A DNA stretch of 64,000 nt, taken from Ahrensia kielensis DSM 5890. GTDB taxonomy: Bacteria > Pseudomonadota > Alphaproteobacteria > Rhizobiales > Rhizobiaceae. Position 1 is the first letter of the stretch, and each line of letters opens with the position of its first letter. Positions 27,563-38,163 of the stretch are shown piece after piece. Under the pieces are notes generated by a model. That model saw nothing but the letters and a program-made list of their open reading frames with translations. It made no database searches and had not been told where the DNA came from. The stretch is from contig NZ_KB894533.1 of assembly GCF_000374465.1 (NCBI RefSeq), positions 62,001 through 126,000 of the forward strand. Reading direction: 5' to 3'. The position numbers were made by a program, and so were the translations under genes.

Positions 27563-29286
27563 GTGAGCGAGCCTCTTGGGCCAGATATACAGATTGCGCA
27601 AAGAGCGCGGAGGAGTGTTTATTACACTTTAATTGTGGCGGTCATTGCTGCCACGACGCTTCTTTTTTTAGCGGCTGTTTCCTATTTTCGTTCCATCGAA
27701 ATACAGGAGGCGCGCAACCGACTGTCTCTGTATGAAAAGTCATTGAGTGATGGCTTGGAGCGGTTCCAGCATTTGCCATATGTGTTGGCGCGTGATGCGC
27801 AAGTGATTGCTGGCGCAAAAGGGTTCGCGCTTGATCAACTCAATGTAAGACTGCGCGGCTTTGCAAAAAAGGCAAAGTTAGAGGCGGTCTATTTGCTCGA
27901 TAGTTTTGGCACAGCGATTGCGGCATCAAATTTTGGAACGGCAAGCTCCTTCGTTGGGCAAAATTATGCGTTTCGTCCCTATTATATGAACGCAATGCGG
28001 GGCCAGACGGGTGAGTTTTTTGGCGTTGGCACAACAACCGGCAGGCCGGGTTATTTCATCTCAGAGCCGATTGTCGACGCGAATGGTCGGCCGTTCGCCG
28101 CTATTGTGATTAAGCTGGATATGAGTGGTTTGGAGCGCGCGTGGGTTGATGCAGGCGAGAAGATTTTTGTAGCAAACGATTCCGGTATTATCGTTTTGAC
28201 CTCGCATTCAGAATGGCTTTACAAAACTTTGGTGGCGCTTACGCCAGAGCAGCGCATTAACATTATGAACAAGCGCCAATTTGGCAACCAACCGCTTGAT
28301 TTGCTGGATTGGAAAAAGACGGATCCTTACGCCGCCTATATTGGCGACGAGCGTTTTATCCATGTAAAAAGTCCTGCTGATCGGCTTGGGTGGGAAGTAC
28401 ATTTCTTCCAAGATGAGCGGCGCATATATGAACGCGCAGCACTTGCCGCAGGGGTCTTTAGTATTTTTGTTGTGTTGCTCTTGGTGTTCGCGGTGTTTCT
28501 TCGCTCTGAACGTATTCGTCAGGCATTTGCTGTTTCTCAATCGGACCGGAACAAGCTGATTATCGCCAACAAAGAGTTGCGTAATGCGCAAAAGGAGTTG
28601 TCGCAATCCAGTAAATTGGCAGCGCTTGGCCAACTATCCGCATCGGTTACACATGAGTTAGGGCAACCGATTTCAGCGCTTAGAAACTATCTTGCTGCGG
28701 CGGAAATTAGCGGTCACATTACGTCCAAGGCGACGCTTCAAAATTTTTCCGGTGTTATTGACCGGATGGATAATTTGACCAAGCAGCTGCGGCTTTTCAT
28801 CAAGCCTGGAATGGAAAAATTTGAACAATTTGAAATCAGCGATGTTATTGACGGCGCTATGGCGCTGGTCGAGCACGATATTATTGCCGCTGGAATTGAT
28901 ATTGATAGCGCATTAGATGCCCGCCAAGCTTTGGTCTTTGGCAATAGGTTGCGGTTGGAACAGGTTGTTGTGAACCTCATTCAGAACAGTATTGCGGCTA
29001 TGGATGATGCCGATAGAAAGACTTTGAAAATACGAGCGCAAATCAGCGAGCAAGAAGTGGTTGTTTCAGTGAGTGATACCGGTCATGGGATTGGTATAAA
29101 GAAGATTGATGAGTTGCAGGAACCGTTCCACACTACGCGGGCATCTGGCACAGGAATGGGGCTTGGGCTTTCTATATCCGCAGAGATTGTCAAAGACCAT
29201 AATGGCCACATGACCGCAGAAAACTTGCCCGATGGCGGCTCTATCTTTTCTATCTATCTGCCTCAAATTATTGCGAGCGATAATCC

Positions 29287-29290
<4 letters not shown>
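27563..29290 (+). CDS. DctB-like sensor histidine kinase
   Basis: The 575-residue kinase has TM1 at about 19-41, a periplasmic sensor domain, TM2 at about 292-313, a short coiled coil, HisKA with the phospho-acceptor H364 (SVTHELGQPISAL), and an HATPase domain (VVNLIQNSIAAMDDA, DTGHGIG, GTGMGLGLSISAEI). The sensor has FRPYYMNAM and GTTTGRPGYFIS, matching the double-PAS ligand site of DctB. A carboxylate ligand is therefore likely, but which one is unknown. GTG start with AGGTGA ahead. The regulator gene overlaps its stop by 4 bases. Confidence 0.9.
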
Positions 29291-30633
<1,343 letters not shown>

Positions 30634-30634
30634 C

Positions 30635-30652
30635 CCTGCGGATTTCCGCAGG
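30635..30652. promoter_or_regulatory. Dyad between dctD-like and TRAP genes, candidate regulator site
   Basis: CCTGCGG (30635-30641) and CCGCAGG (30646-30652) flank ATTT; the core TGCGGATTTCCGCA mirrors the dyad before the kinase gene. It begins two bases after the regulator stop, about 100 bases before the TRAP binding-protein gene. As RNA it could also be a weak terminator (CTTTATC follows). Confidence 0.55.
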
Positions 30653-30752
30653 CTTTATCAAGCATTTGCGCATTTTTCTTCATAGCTGTAGCCTGATGCG
30701 ACCGCTATCAGTGGTTAAGCTTTGGGATAAGCTTTCTTTTGGAGGAAAATTC

Positions 30753-31754
30753 ATGAAATCGATCACAGCAATTCTTGCTGGTGTTGCAATTGCCGTTTCT
30801 GCTGGTGTTGCAATGGCCCAAGATACTAAAGATTATGTATTAAACACTGCTTCAACGGGCGGTACCTACCATCCGGTTGGAACAGCCATTTCAACACTGA
30901 CTAAAATCAAACTATTGCCGACAGAAAAGTTTAGTTTGACCGCCGTCAATTCAGCTGGTTCAGGCGCAAATATTCAGGCGATGGGTTCAGGTACGGCTGA
31001 TTTTGCTATTTTGCAGGGTCTTTATGGCTCTTATGCCGCGCAGGGAACAGGTCCGATTACGGAACCACAAACAGGCCTTCGCTCTGTATCAATGCTTTGG
31101 CAAAATGTTGAACAATTCGTTGTTCCCGTCGATAAGGCACCTACTGGCACAGTGAGTGATATTGTTGCGCTTAAGGGTATGAGCGCTGGTATGGGCAGTC
31201 AGAACTCCGGCACGCTTGAATCAAATGCTGTGCTTCTTTCTGGCCTTGGTATTGATGTCGAAAAAGACTTTGAGCTTGTTTATGCAGGGTACGGTCCGAC
31301 TGCGGACGCAATGTCCAATGGTCAGGTTGTTGTTGCCGGTATTCCATCAGGAACGCCGACGGGTGCGATTACAAAACTGATGGCGTCGAATGAAGGTAAG
31401 TTTACTGTTCTTGATGTGACAGAAGAAGAGCTTGCGAAAATGGACGGTGGGCGCGAGCTTTGGGTGCCATTTACAATTCCTGCAGGTGCTTATCCAGGTC
31501 AGGAAGAAGATATCAATACAATCGCTCAGCCGAACTTCTTAGCGGTGAATGATAGTGTTGATGAAGAGCACGTCTATCAGCTTACGAAGACATTGTATGA
31601 GAACCTTGGTTTTCTGACTGCGATCCATCCAGCGACGAAGGATATGGCGTTGGAAAAAGCTTTGGCTGGCTTGCCATTGCCGCTGCACCCGGGCGCTGCG
31701 CGTTATTACAAAGAAGCCGGTCTGGATATTCCAGAGCGCTTGATTGCTCAATAA
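30753..31754 (+). CDS. TAXI-family TRAP transporter substrate-binding protein
   Basis: The 333-residue periplasmic protein has a signal peptide (cleavage near AMAQ, residue 23). The TAXI family start is YVLNTASTGGTYHPVG, followed by VNSAGSGANIQAMGSGTADFAI. It captures an anionic solute, for example glutamate, 2-oxoglutarate or another carboxylate, and delivers it to the TRAP permease downstream. The ATG at 30753 has GGAGGA seven bases before; upstream in-frame starts lack this. A hairpin terminator separates it from the permease, a usual device to make more binding protein than permease. Confidence 0.93.
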   Translation: MKSITAILAGVAIAVSAGVAMAQDTKDYVLNTASTGGTYHPVGTAISTLTKIKLLPTEKFSLTAVNSAGSGANIQAMGSGTADFAILQGLYGSYAAQGTGPITEPQTGLRSVSMLWQNVEQFVVPVDKAPTGTVSDIVALKGMSAGMGSQNSGTLESNAVLLSGLGIDVEKDFELVYAGYGPTADAMSNGQVVVAGIPSGTPTGAITKLMASNEGKFTVLDVTEEELAKMDGGRELWVPFTIPAGAYPGQEEDINTIAQPNFLAVNDSVDEEHVYQLTKTLYENLGFLTAIHPATKDMALEKALAGLPLPLHPGAARYYKEAGLDIPERLIAQ

Positions 31755-31771
31755 ATCAAATTGAAGAGCTA

Positions 31772-31800
31772 AAGGCGGGGTATCTTACTCCGCCTTTTTA
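31772..31800 (+). terminator. Attenuating terminator between binding protein and permease
   Basis: AAGGCGG (31772-31778) pairs with CCGCCTT (31790-31796). The inner GGT/ACT extends the stem to about 10 pairs around an ATCTT loop. A TTTTTA tract begins within the 3' arm. Confidence 0.8.
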
Positions 31801-31833
31801 AAAGCACTTGCAATCTAGAAAGTGGTGGCGGTG

Positions 31834-34050
31834 ATGAGCCAAACAATTCCAACTGATGTTCAAGAGCCTATTGTCGCTCTTCATGGCCGCGAAAGCTGGC
31901 TGACGGTCGAGAACAACGATAAAAACATATTGCGTTATGCTGTCGTTGGTTTTGCGGTATTGTTCGCACTTTGGCACATCGCGACCAATATTTATCTCAA
32001 CGAGCCTGGAAAATGGCAAAACGCCATTCACTTTGCAGGTTTTGCGTTTTTGGCATCTGTTACACTTAGTCCATTTGGCAAATATGCCGAAAAAAAATGG
32101 GCGGTTCTTTTAGATTTCACATACGGGCTTCTGGTCGCTTGTGCCGCGCTTTGGGTGGCTGGCGCCGAAAATGGTATTTACGAGCGCACATTGGCTGTGA
32201 CGGGGCAGTCATGGCAATTCAACATTGTTGATTGGGCCGCTGGATTATTATTGATATTTGCAGCGCTTGACCTTTCGCGCCGCGTATCTGGCTGGGTCAT
32301 TCCCATTTTGATCATTGTCTCGTTGAGCTACATTCTATTTCTTGGAGGCTATTTGCCGGGCGTATTTCGTGCGGCAAGCCTTCCGATGAACGATGTGCTT
32401 TTCAGAACCATGTATAATGATGAAGGCATGTTCGGCATTTTGGCTGATATTTCATCAACTAACATTACTCTGTTTATGATCTTTGGCGGTTTCTTGGTTG
32501 CATCTGGCGCAAGCGATTTTGTGATCGAATTATCGAAAGTTGTTGCCGGACGCATTCGCGGCGGCGCGGCATTTGTTGCGGTGCTTTCATCGGCACTGAC
32601 GGGAACGATCTCTGGTTCTGCTATTGCCAATACAGCTTCAACGGGCGTGATCACTATTCCGCTTATGAAGTCCAATGGGTTTCGTCCGCAATTTGCAGCC
32701 GGAGTTGAGGCGGCAGCATCGACGGGCGGACAGCTTATGCCGCCTATCATGGGGGCAGGGGCTTTCGTTATGGCAAGTTATACGTCCATTCCTTATGCGA
32801 CGATTGTTTCTGTCTCGATCATCCCAGCGTTTTTATACTTTCTGTCTGTTGCCTTTATCGTGCGTATTGAAGCGGTAAAGCATCAGATTGGCGATGGTGT
32901 TGATCTTGTTGTGAACCGCGCAAAATTATTGTCCGGTGGGTTAGCATTCATCTTGCCGCTTGGCGTTATGATTTTCATGCTGATGACTGGCGTTACGCCG
33001 AGCTATGCTGCCTGCTGGGCAATCGCATCACTGGTAGTCGTGTCTTGGTTTACATCTTTGGCATCACGCTTATTCGGCCGTTCTAATTTTGAGCCGGTTC
33101 ATATGGGGCCTGCTAAAATTTCAGAAGCGCTGTTGATCGGTATCCGCTCATCGATCATGACAGGTATTCTTCTTGTCTCCATCGGCATTATGAATAATGC
33201 GATTGTAACGAGCGGTATCGGCAACGGCTTTTCTTTGATGATCGCGCAGTGGTCTGGCGGCTCCTTGGTGATTGCCATTTTGCTCATTGGTCTTGCTTCA
33301 CTGGTTTTAGGTATGGGTTTGCCAGTTACAGCCGCCTATATCATCTTGGCCATTCTGACAGCGCCTGCGCTGGCTGGTATTCTTGCTGACAGCATTATCA
33401 TTGACCAGCTTACGCAAGGCATTTCTGATCCTGCAAAGTCAGCCATGTTCATGTTGGTCGATAGTCCACATGTTGCAAAAGTTGCTGGCGGTATGCTGCG
33501 CGAAGAAGCTGTTGCACTGATGGCAGCGATGCCGTTTGAACTGGCGATTACTGTTCGGCCATTATTGGTTGATCCAACTGTTCAAGCATCATTTTTATTG
33601 ACTGCACACCTGATTATCTTCTGGCTTAGTCAGGATAGTAATGTCACGCCGCCGGTATGTCTGGCTGCGTTTACAGCCGCGGGAATTGCGGGCTCGAAAC
33701 CGATGGCAACAGGTTTTGAAAGCTGGAAAATAGCAAAAGGTCTCTACATCGTTCCGTTGATGTTTGCATACACGCCGCTCATTTCTGGCACCTTGCCTGA
33801 AATTTTGCAAATAGGCTTTTTTGCACTATTTGGCATTTATGCGACGAATGTACTTATACAGCGCTATGCGGAGGGCCCGCTTAATCCAATGTTATATGGG
33901 CTTATAATTTTAGGTGCGATCGGCAGCTATTGGCCGCTTAATTGGGCGGCTAATATTGTCGGTGCTGTGCTTGTTGTTACTGTTCTTATATTGAGTAAGA
34001 GAGCCCAGCAAAACCTTGCTATACAAGCAGGTCAGCCCGTTTCTACTTAA
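31834..34050 (+). CDS. TRAP transporter fused permease (4TM/12TM, DctQ-DctM type)
   Basis: A 738-residue inner-membrane protein: a short cytosolic N-terminus, a DctQ-like part (roughly residues 35-150), then a long DctM-like permease with many helices. Hallmarks are GGFLVASGASDFVIELSKVVAGRIRGGAAFVAV, SGSAIANTASTGVITIPLM and GGQLMPPIMGAGAFVMA. The fused architecture is typical of TAXI-type TRAP systems, which use a sodium or proton gradient. The ATG at 31834 is chosen; GTG codons at 31822 and 31831 are alternatives. It is the last gene of the unit, and a strong terminator follows. Confidence 0.93.
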   Translation: MSQTIPTDVQEPIVALHGRESWLTVENNDKNILRYAVVGFAVLFALWHIATNIYLNEPGKWQNAIHFAGFAFLASVTLSPFGKYAEKKWAVLLDFTYGLLVACAALWVAGAENGIYERTLAVTGQSWQFNIVDWAAGLLLIFAALDLSRRVSGWVIPILIIVSLSYILFLGGYLPGVFRAASLPMNDVLFRTMYNDEGMFGILADISSTNITLFMIFGGFLVASGASDFVIELSKVVAGRIRGGAAFVAVLSSALTGTISGSAIANTASTGVITIPLMKSNGFRPQFAAGVEAAASTGGQLMPPIMGAGAFVMASYTSIPYATIVSVSIIPAFLYFLSVAFIVRIEAVKHQIGDGVDLVVNRAKLLSGGLAFILPLGVMIFMLMTGVTPSYAACWAIASLVVVSWFTSLASRLFGRSNFEPVHMGPAKISEALLIGIRSSIMTGILLVSIGIMNNAIVTSGIGNGFSLMIAQWSGGSLVIAILLIGLASLVLGMGLPVTAAYIILAILTAPALAGILADSIIIDQLTQGISDPAKSAMFMLVDSPHVAKVAGGMLREEAVALMAAMPFELAITVRPLLVDPTVQASFLLTAHLIIFWLSQDSNVTPPVCLAAFTAAGIAGSKPMATGFESWKIAKGLYIVPLMFAYTPLISGTLPEILQIGFFALFGIYATNVLIQRYAEGPLNPMLYGLIILGAIGSYWPLNWAANIVGAVLVVTVLILSKRAQQNLAIQAGQPVST

Positions 34051-34080
34051 GCTTTAAAATACATTTTTGGCATCAATAAT

Positions 34081-34110
34081 AAACCCTGCTTTTTAACCTA
34101 AGCGGGGTTT
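34081..34110 (+). terminator. Terminator after the TRAP permease
   Basis: AAACCCTGCTT (34081-34091) pairs with AAGCGGGGTTT (34100-34110) over 11 positions with one T-G pair; GTTGTTTTG follows. Confidence 0.8.
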
Positions 34111-34388
34111 GTTGTTTTGAAATGGGCGCTCTTATTGCGCTCTTGCCGTTTACCGAATCCCGTAGTAGCACTTTGCATATGTCGGACTATGGTTTAGATT
34201 TTTATGCAATTGCATTTTTCTGTGTTGATTAAATGTAATAAAAATATTGTATACTAATTCTAGCTGCCACACGAAATGCGTTTCGATTGAAATGGAGCGT
34301 ATGAGAAAAAAGTGGCAACTTGGTTGGAAGGATTTGGGCGAGCAAGCCGCTCTTTGTTGTTAAACGCTTGTATATTGGGAGACTATTT
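34111..34388 (+). other. Intergenic region before livJ-like gene
   Basis: No gene is seen in these 278 bases. It contains a direct repeat GCGCTCTT (34126-34133 and 34137-34144, 11-base period), a 12-base palindrome ATGCAATTGCAT (34204-34215) and the promoter listed separately, followed by a leader of about 125 bases. Confidence 0.6.
34225..34255 (+). promoter_or_regulatory. Putative promoter of the branched-chain amino acid operon
   Basis: TTGATT (34225-34230) and TATACT (34250-34255) are 19 bases apart, a slightly long spacing. The palindrome ATGCAATTGCAT ends ten bases upstream and could be an Lrp-type or other operator (inference). Confidence 0.45.
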
Positions 34389-35579
34389 ATGAAAAAGATT
34401 TTGGCGGCACTTGCTGCAACAACTCTAATGACATCTGCTGCGATTTCAGCATCGCATTCACCGATTAAAATCGGCGTTATCCTCGGCTTTACTGGTCCGA
34501 TTGAATCGCTAACACCAACAATGGCTGCAAGCGCAGAGCTTGCAATGAAAGAAGCAACAGACAGCGGCAAGTTCCTCGACGGCGCTGAAGTTATGTCTGT
34601 TCGCGCTGACTCAACATGTATCGATTCAGCTGCTGCTTCTGCGGCTGCAGAGCGCTTGATTACTGCCGAAGGCGTGACGGCGATTATGGGCGCTGACTGT
34701 TCAGGCGTTACTGGTGCTATCCTTCAAAACGTTGCACGTGCAAACGGTATCGTTATGATTTCACCATCTGCAACATCTCCAGCGCTTTCGGATGCTGAAG
34801 ATGATGGCCTTTTCTTCCGTACATCGCCATCTGACGCCCGTCAGGGTGATGTTTTGGCGGATGTTTTGATCGAAAAAGGCGTTAAATCTGCTGCGTTGAC
34901 ATACACAAACAACGATTACGGCAAAGGCCTTTCTGATAGCATTCAGGCTGCTTTTGAAGCAAAAGGCGGCACAATTACTATCTCAGCTGCCCATGAAGAC
35001 GGTAAAGGCGACTACTCTGCTGAAGTTGGTGCTTTGGCACAGGCCGGCGGCGATGTTTTGATCGTTGCTGGTTATCTTGACCAAGGTGGTAAAGGCGTCA
35101 TTCAGGGTGCTTTGGATGCTGGTGCATTTGAAACATTCGTATTGCCAGACGGTATGGTTGGCGATTCTTTGCCAGCAGCAATCGGCGCACCTTTGAACGG
35201 CTCTTACGGTACAATCGCAGGTTCTGAGAGCGAAGGCGCAGATTTGTTCCAGAAGCTTGCAACAGATGCCGGCGTTAAAACTGATACCTACGCAGCTGAA
35301 TCTTATGATGCTGCTGCTTTGATCTTGCTTGCAATGCAGGCTGCAAAATCTGCTAATTCTGCAGATTTCAAAGACAAGGTCATGGATGTTGCTAACGCAC
35401 CGGGCGAAAAAATTCTTCCAGGTGAAATTGGTAAGGCGCTTGAAATTCTAGCTGCAGGCGGCGAAGTTGATTATGTTGGCGCAACAGCGGTTGAGTTTAT
35501 CGGCAACGGTGAAAGCGGCGGTAGCTTCCGTCAGATCCTTGTTGATGGCGAAAAAATCACAACTGAAAAATACCGTTAA
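34389..35579 (+). CDS. Branched-chain amino acid ABC transporter substrate-binding protein
   Basis: The 396-residue protein has a signal peptide (MKKILAALAATTLMTSAAISA). It has a Leu/Ile/Val-binding periplasmic fold: PIKIGVILGFTGPIESLTPTM at the first lobe, then SVRADSTCIDSAAASAAAERL, TAIMGADCSGVTG and AESYDAAALI. It should bind branched-chain or related amino acids, or amides such as urea, for the ABC permease encoded downstream. ATG 34389 with GGGAGA ahead. The mature protein has a two-cysteine pattern (STCID and ADCSG) common in this group. Exact ligand unknown. Confidence 0.92.
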   Translation: MKKILAALAATTLMTSAAISASHSPIKIGVILGFTGPIESLTPTMAASAELAMKEATDSGKFLDGAEVMSVRADSTCIDSAAASAAAERLITAEGVTAIMGADCSGVTGAILQNVARANGIVMISPSATSPALSDAEDDGLFFRTSPSDARQGDVLADVLIEKGVKSAALTYTNNDYGKGLSDSIQAAFEAKGGTITISAAHEDGKGDYSAEVGALAQAGGDVLIVAGYLDQGGKGVIQGALDAGAFETFVLPDGMVGDSLPAAIGAPLNGSYGTIAGSESEGADLFQKLATDAGVKTDTYAAESYDAAALILLAMQAAKSANSADFKDKVMDVANAPGEKILPGEIGKALEILAAGGEVDYVGATAVEFIGNGESGGSFRQILVDGEKITTEKYR

Positions 35580-35601
35580 GCGTATTTTGAATACATTGGA
35601 T

Positions 35602-35623
35602 TGCCCGGGTGAAAGCCTGGGCA
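35602..35623 (+). terminator. Intercistronic hairpin after the binding-protein gene
   Basis: TGCCCGGG (35602-35609) pairs with CCTGGGCA (35616-35623) with one G-T pair around a TGAAAG loop. Only a weak TTTCTTA tail follows, so it likely attenuates or stabilises mRNA rather than fully terminating. Confidence 0.6.
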
Positions 35624-35661
35624 TTTCTTATATCTAGCGCATTGTTGTGGGGAGCGCTTTC

Positions 35662-36450
35662 GTGATCGTTGTAGAGAATATTCATAAGCATTTTGGCGGT
35701 ATTCGCGCGGTAAACGGCGCGTCACTGACCATCAAGACCGGTTCAATTACGGGGCTCATTGGTCCCAATGGTGCTGGCAAAACAACTCTTTTTAATGTGA
35801 TTGCCGGTGCGCTCAAGCCCACCTCTGGTCGCGTATTGCTTGATGGGCAGGACATTACCGGTCTCAGCCCGCATGAACTTTTTGCTCAAGGTTTATTGCG
35901 CACTTTCCAGATAGCGCATGAGTTTTCAACACTGACAGTGCGCGAAAACCTGATGATGGTGCCACCGCGCCAATCAGGCGAAAGCCTCATCAAGGCTTGG
36001 ACAAAGCCCGGCATTGTAAAACGCGAAGAAGAAGAAATTCGCAACAAAGCCAATGATGTTATCGAGTTTTTGGAAATCAGCCATGTGGCTGATGAGTTGG
36101 CGGGCAATCTTTCTGGCGGTCAAAAGAAGCTTTTAGAGCTTGGCCGAACCATGATGGTTGATGCAAAAATCGTCTTTTTGGATGAGGTTGGCGCCGGTGT
36201 GAACCGCACATTATTGGCGACAATAGGCGATGCTATTTTGCGCCTTAATAAAGAGCGTGGTTATACGTTCTGCATGATTGAGCACGATATGGAGTTTATT
36301 TCGCGCCTTTGCGACCCTGTAATCTGTATGGCGGAAGGCAGCGTTCTTGCTGAAGGAACAGCAGAAGAAATCAAAAACAATGAAGAAGTCATCGAAGCTT
36401 ATTTGGGCACTGGTCTTAAAAACAAGCCAGCCAAAGAGGTGAGCGCATGA
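35662..36450 (+). CDS. livG: Branched-chain amino acid ABC transporter ATP-binding protein LivG
   Basis: ATPase subunit of a HAAT-type importer. Walker A is GPNGAGKTT, the signature is NLSGGQKKLLELGR, and Walker B is KIVFLDEVGAG, where the canonical D-E-P-x-A reads DEVGA, a deviation sometimes seen in this family. The C-terminus KNNEEVIEAYLG is the LivG-type end. The GTG at 35662 has GGGGAGC seven bases before; an earlier GTG at 35647 would put this sequence inside the protein. livF overlaps by 4 bases (ATGA). Confidence 0.92.
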   Translation: MIVVENIHKHFGGIRAVNGASLTIKTGSITGLIGPNGAGKTTLFNVIAGALKPTSGRVLLDGQDITGLSPHELFAQGLLRTFQIAHEFSTLTVRENLMMVPPRQSGESLIKAWTKPGIVKREEEEIRNKANDVIEFLEISHVADELAGNLSGGQKKLLELGRTMMVDAKIVFLDEVGAGVNRTLLATIGDAILRLNKERGYTFCMIEHDMEFISRLCDPVICMAEGSVLAEGTAEEIKNNEEVIEAYLGTGLKNKPAKEVSA

Positions 36451-37151
36451 GTTTTCTTCTCGGAAAAAACATGACCGGTGGTTATGGCAGCACTGATATT
36501 TTGCATGATTGCACAATCGGTGTTGAACAGGGTGAGATTGCTGTTGTGGTTGGGCCGAATGGCGCAGGTAAATCCACGGCAATGAAAGCAGTGTTCGGTA
36601 TGTTGAACATTCGCGAAGGCCAAGTGACGATGGACGGCGAAGACATTACAGCGCTTACGCCGCAAGCCCGTGTTCAAAAAGGTATGGGCTTTGTGCCGCA
36701 GACCCATAATGTTTTCACGTCCATGTCGGTTGAAGAAAATTTGGAAATGGGCGCGTTTATTCGCAACGATGATTTTTCCGGTACGCTGGCACAGGTTTTC
36801 GATCTCTTTCCAATTTTAAAAGAAAAGCGAAACCAACCTGCTGGCGAATTATCCGGTGGTCAGCGTCAACAGGTGGCCGTGGGCCGTGCTTTGATGACGC
36901 AGCCCAAAGTGCTGATGTTGGATGAGCCAACAGCGGGTGTTTCTCCCATTGTTATGGACGAGTTGTTTGACCGCATTATTGAAATTGCCCGTACTGGCAT
37001 TGCAATTTTGATGGTTGAACAGAATGCAAAACAGGCGCTCAACATTGCCGATAAGGGTTATGTTTTGGCTCAAGGTAAAAATCTCTACACGGATACAGGT
37101 GAAGCGCTGCTTGCAGATCCTGACGTGCGCAAAGCGTTTTTGGGTGGGTAA
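36447..37151 (+). CDS. livF: Branched-chain amino acid ABC transporter ATP-binding protein LivF
   Basis: The 234-residue ATPase has Walker A GPNGAGKST, the signature ELSGGQRQQVAVGRAL and Walker B KVLMLDEPTAGVSP. The KGMGFVPQTHNVFTSMSVEENLEMG segment is typical of LivF. The start ATG overlaps the livG stop (ATGA), so translation is coupled. livH starts one base after its stop. LivF and LivG form the heterodimeric motor of the importer. Confidence 0.94.
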   Translation: MSFLLGKNMTGGYGSTDILHDCTIGVEQGEIAVVVGPNGAGKSTAMKAVFGMLNIREGQVTMDGEDITALTPQARVQKGMGFVPQTHNVFTSMSVEENLEMGAFIRNDDFSGTLAQVFDLFPILKEKRNQPAGELSGGQRQQVAVGRALMTQPKVLMLDEPTAGVSPIVMDELFDRIIEIARTGIAILMVEQNAKQALNIADKGYVLAQGKNLYTDTGEALLADPDVRKAFLGG

Positions 37152-37152
37152 T

Positions 37153-38163
37153 ATGGATATTCTAAACGCACTTGCGGTTCTCTTAAATTTTCTTGTCATT
37201 CCAGCTCTGGCTTATGGCTCTCAACTCGCGCTTGGTGCGCTTGGTGTGACGCTCATTTATGGCGTGTTACGGTTTTCAAATTTTGCCCATGGTGAATTGA
37301 TGGCCTTTGGCACAATGACAACAATCTTGGTTATGTGGTTGTTACAAAGTGCAGGTATTTCGGGCGGATTTTTGCCGACAGCCCTTATTGCTATGCCGGT
37401 CGGTATTCTCGTTGCTGTATTGTTGGCGCTCGGAACAGACAGGCTTGTTTATAAGTTCTACCGCAAACAAAAATCACCGCCAGTTATTTTTCTAATCGGC
37501 TCATTGGCTGTGATGTTTTTCTATAATGGTCTGATCCGTTTTGTGATTGGCCCTGATGACCAAAATGTTGCTGATGGCGCACGGTTCATCTTTACGGCTG
37601 GCGATTTTAAAAAGTGGTCAGGTCTTGCTGAAGGCATTGCTTTTCGCACAACGCAGGGCATTTCCATTGTGGTGGCGATCCTATGTGTGGCGGCCTTGTT
37701 CTGGTTTTTAAATAAAACCAAGACCGGCAAATCGATGCGCGCTTATTCTGACAATGAAAATCTTGCGCTTCTATCGGGTGTGAACCCTGAGAAGGTCGTT
37801 GTCATTGCTTGGGTTCTTGCGGCTAGTTTGGCGACGATTGCCGGTACGATGTATGGCATGGATAAGACCTTCAAACCGTTCATCTATTTGCAATTGCTAC
37901 TGCCAATTTTCGCCTCCGCTATTGTTGGCGGTTTGGGCAGCCCCATTGGTGCTGTTGTTGGTGGTTTTATTATCGCGTTTTCAGAAATCGCTGTGACATT
38001 CGCCTATAAGAAAGTCATTGGCTATTTAACGCCGGGTGATTGGGTGCCGGATGGTTTGATTCAGCTACTATCGACCGATTACAAGTTTGCTGTGTCATTT
38101 GCCATTCTTGTCGTTGTTCTGCTTGTTCGGCCAACAGGCATATTTAAGGGGCAAACAATATGA
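37153..38163 (+). CDS. livH: Branched-chain amino acid ABC transporter permease LivH
   Basis: The 336-residue membrane protein has about eight helices. Family motifs are LGALGVTLIYGVLRFSNFAHGELMAFG at the N-terminus and the cytoplasmic coupling segment GKSMRAYSDNENLALLSGVNPEKV, which contacts the ATPases. Near the C-terminus are ASAIVGGLGSPIGAVVGGFIIA. ATG at 37153, one base after the livF stop, with GGGTGGG ahead. It ends inside livM (ATGA overlap). Confidence 0.94.
   Translation: MDILNALAVLLNFLVIPALAYGSQLALGALGVTLIYGVLRFSNFAHGELMAFGTMTTILVMWLLQSAGISGGFLPTALIAMPVGILVAVLLALGTDRLVYKFYRKQKSPPVIFLIGSLAVMFFYNGLIRFVIGPDDQNVADGARFIFTAGDFKKWSGLAEGIAFRTTQGISIVVAILCVAALFWFLNKTKTGKSMRAYSDNENLALLSGVNPEKVVVIAWVLAASLATIAGTMYGMDKTFKPFIYLQLLLPIFASAIVGGLGSPIGAVVGGFIIAFSEIAVTFAYKKVIGYLTPGDWVPDGLIQLLSTDYKFAVSFAILVVVLLVRPTGIFKGQTI

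Noticed and set aside
30653-30752. Sigma-54 promoter (GG-N10-GC) for the TRAP operon
   Set aside because: No TGGCAC-N5-TTGCA-like element with correct spacing was found by eye in the 100 bases before the gene.
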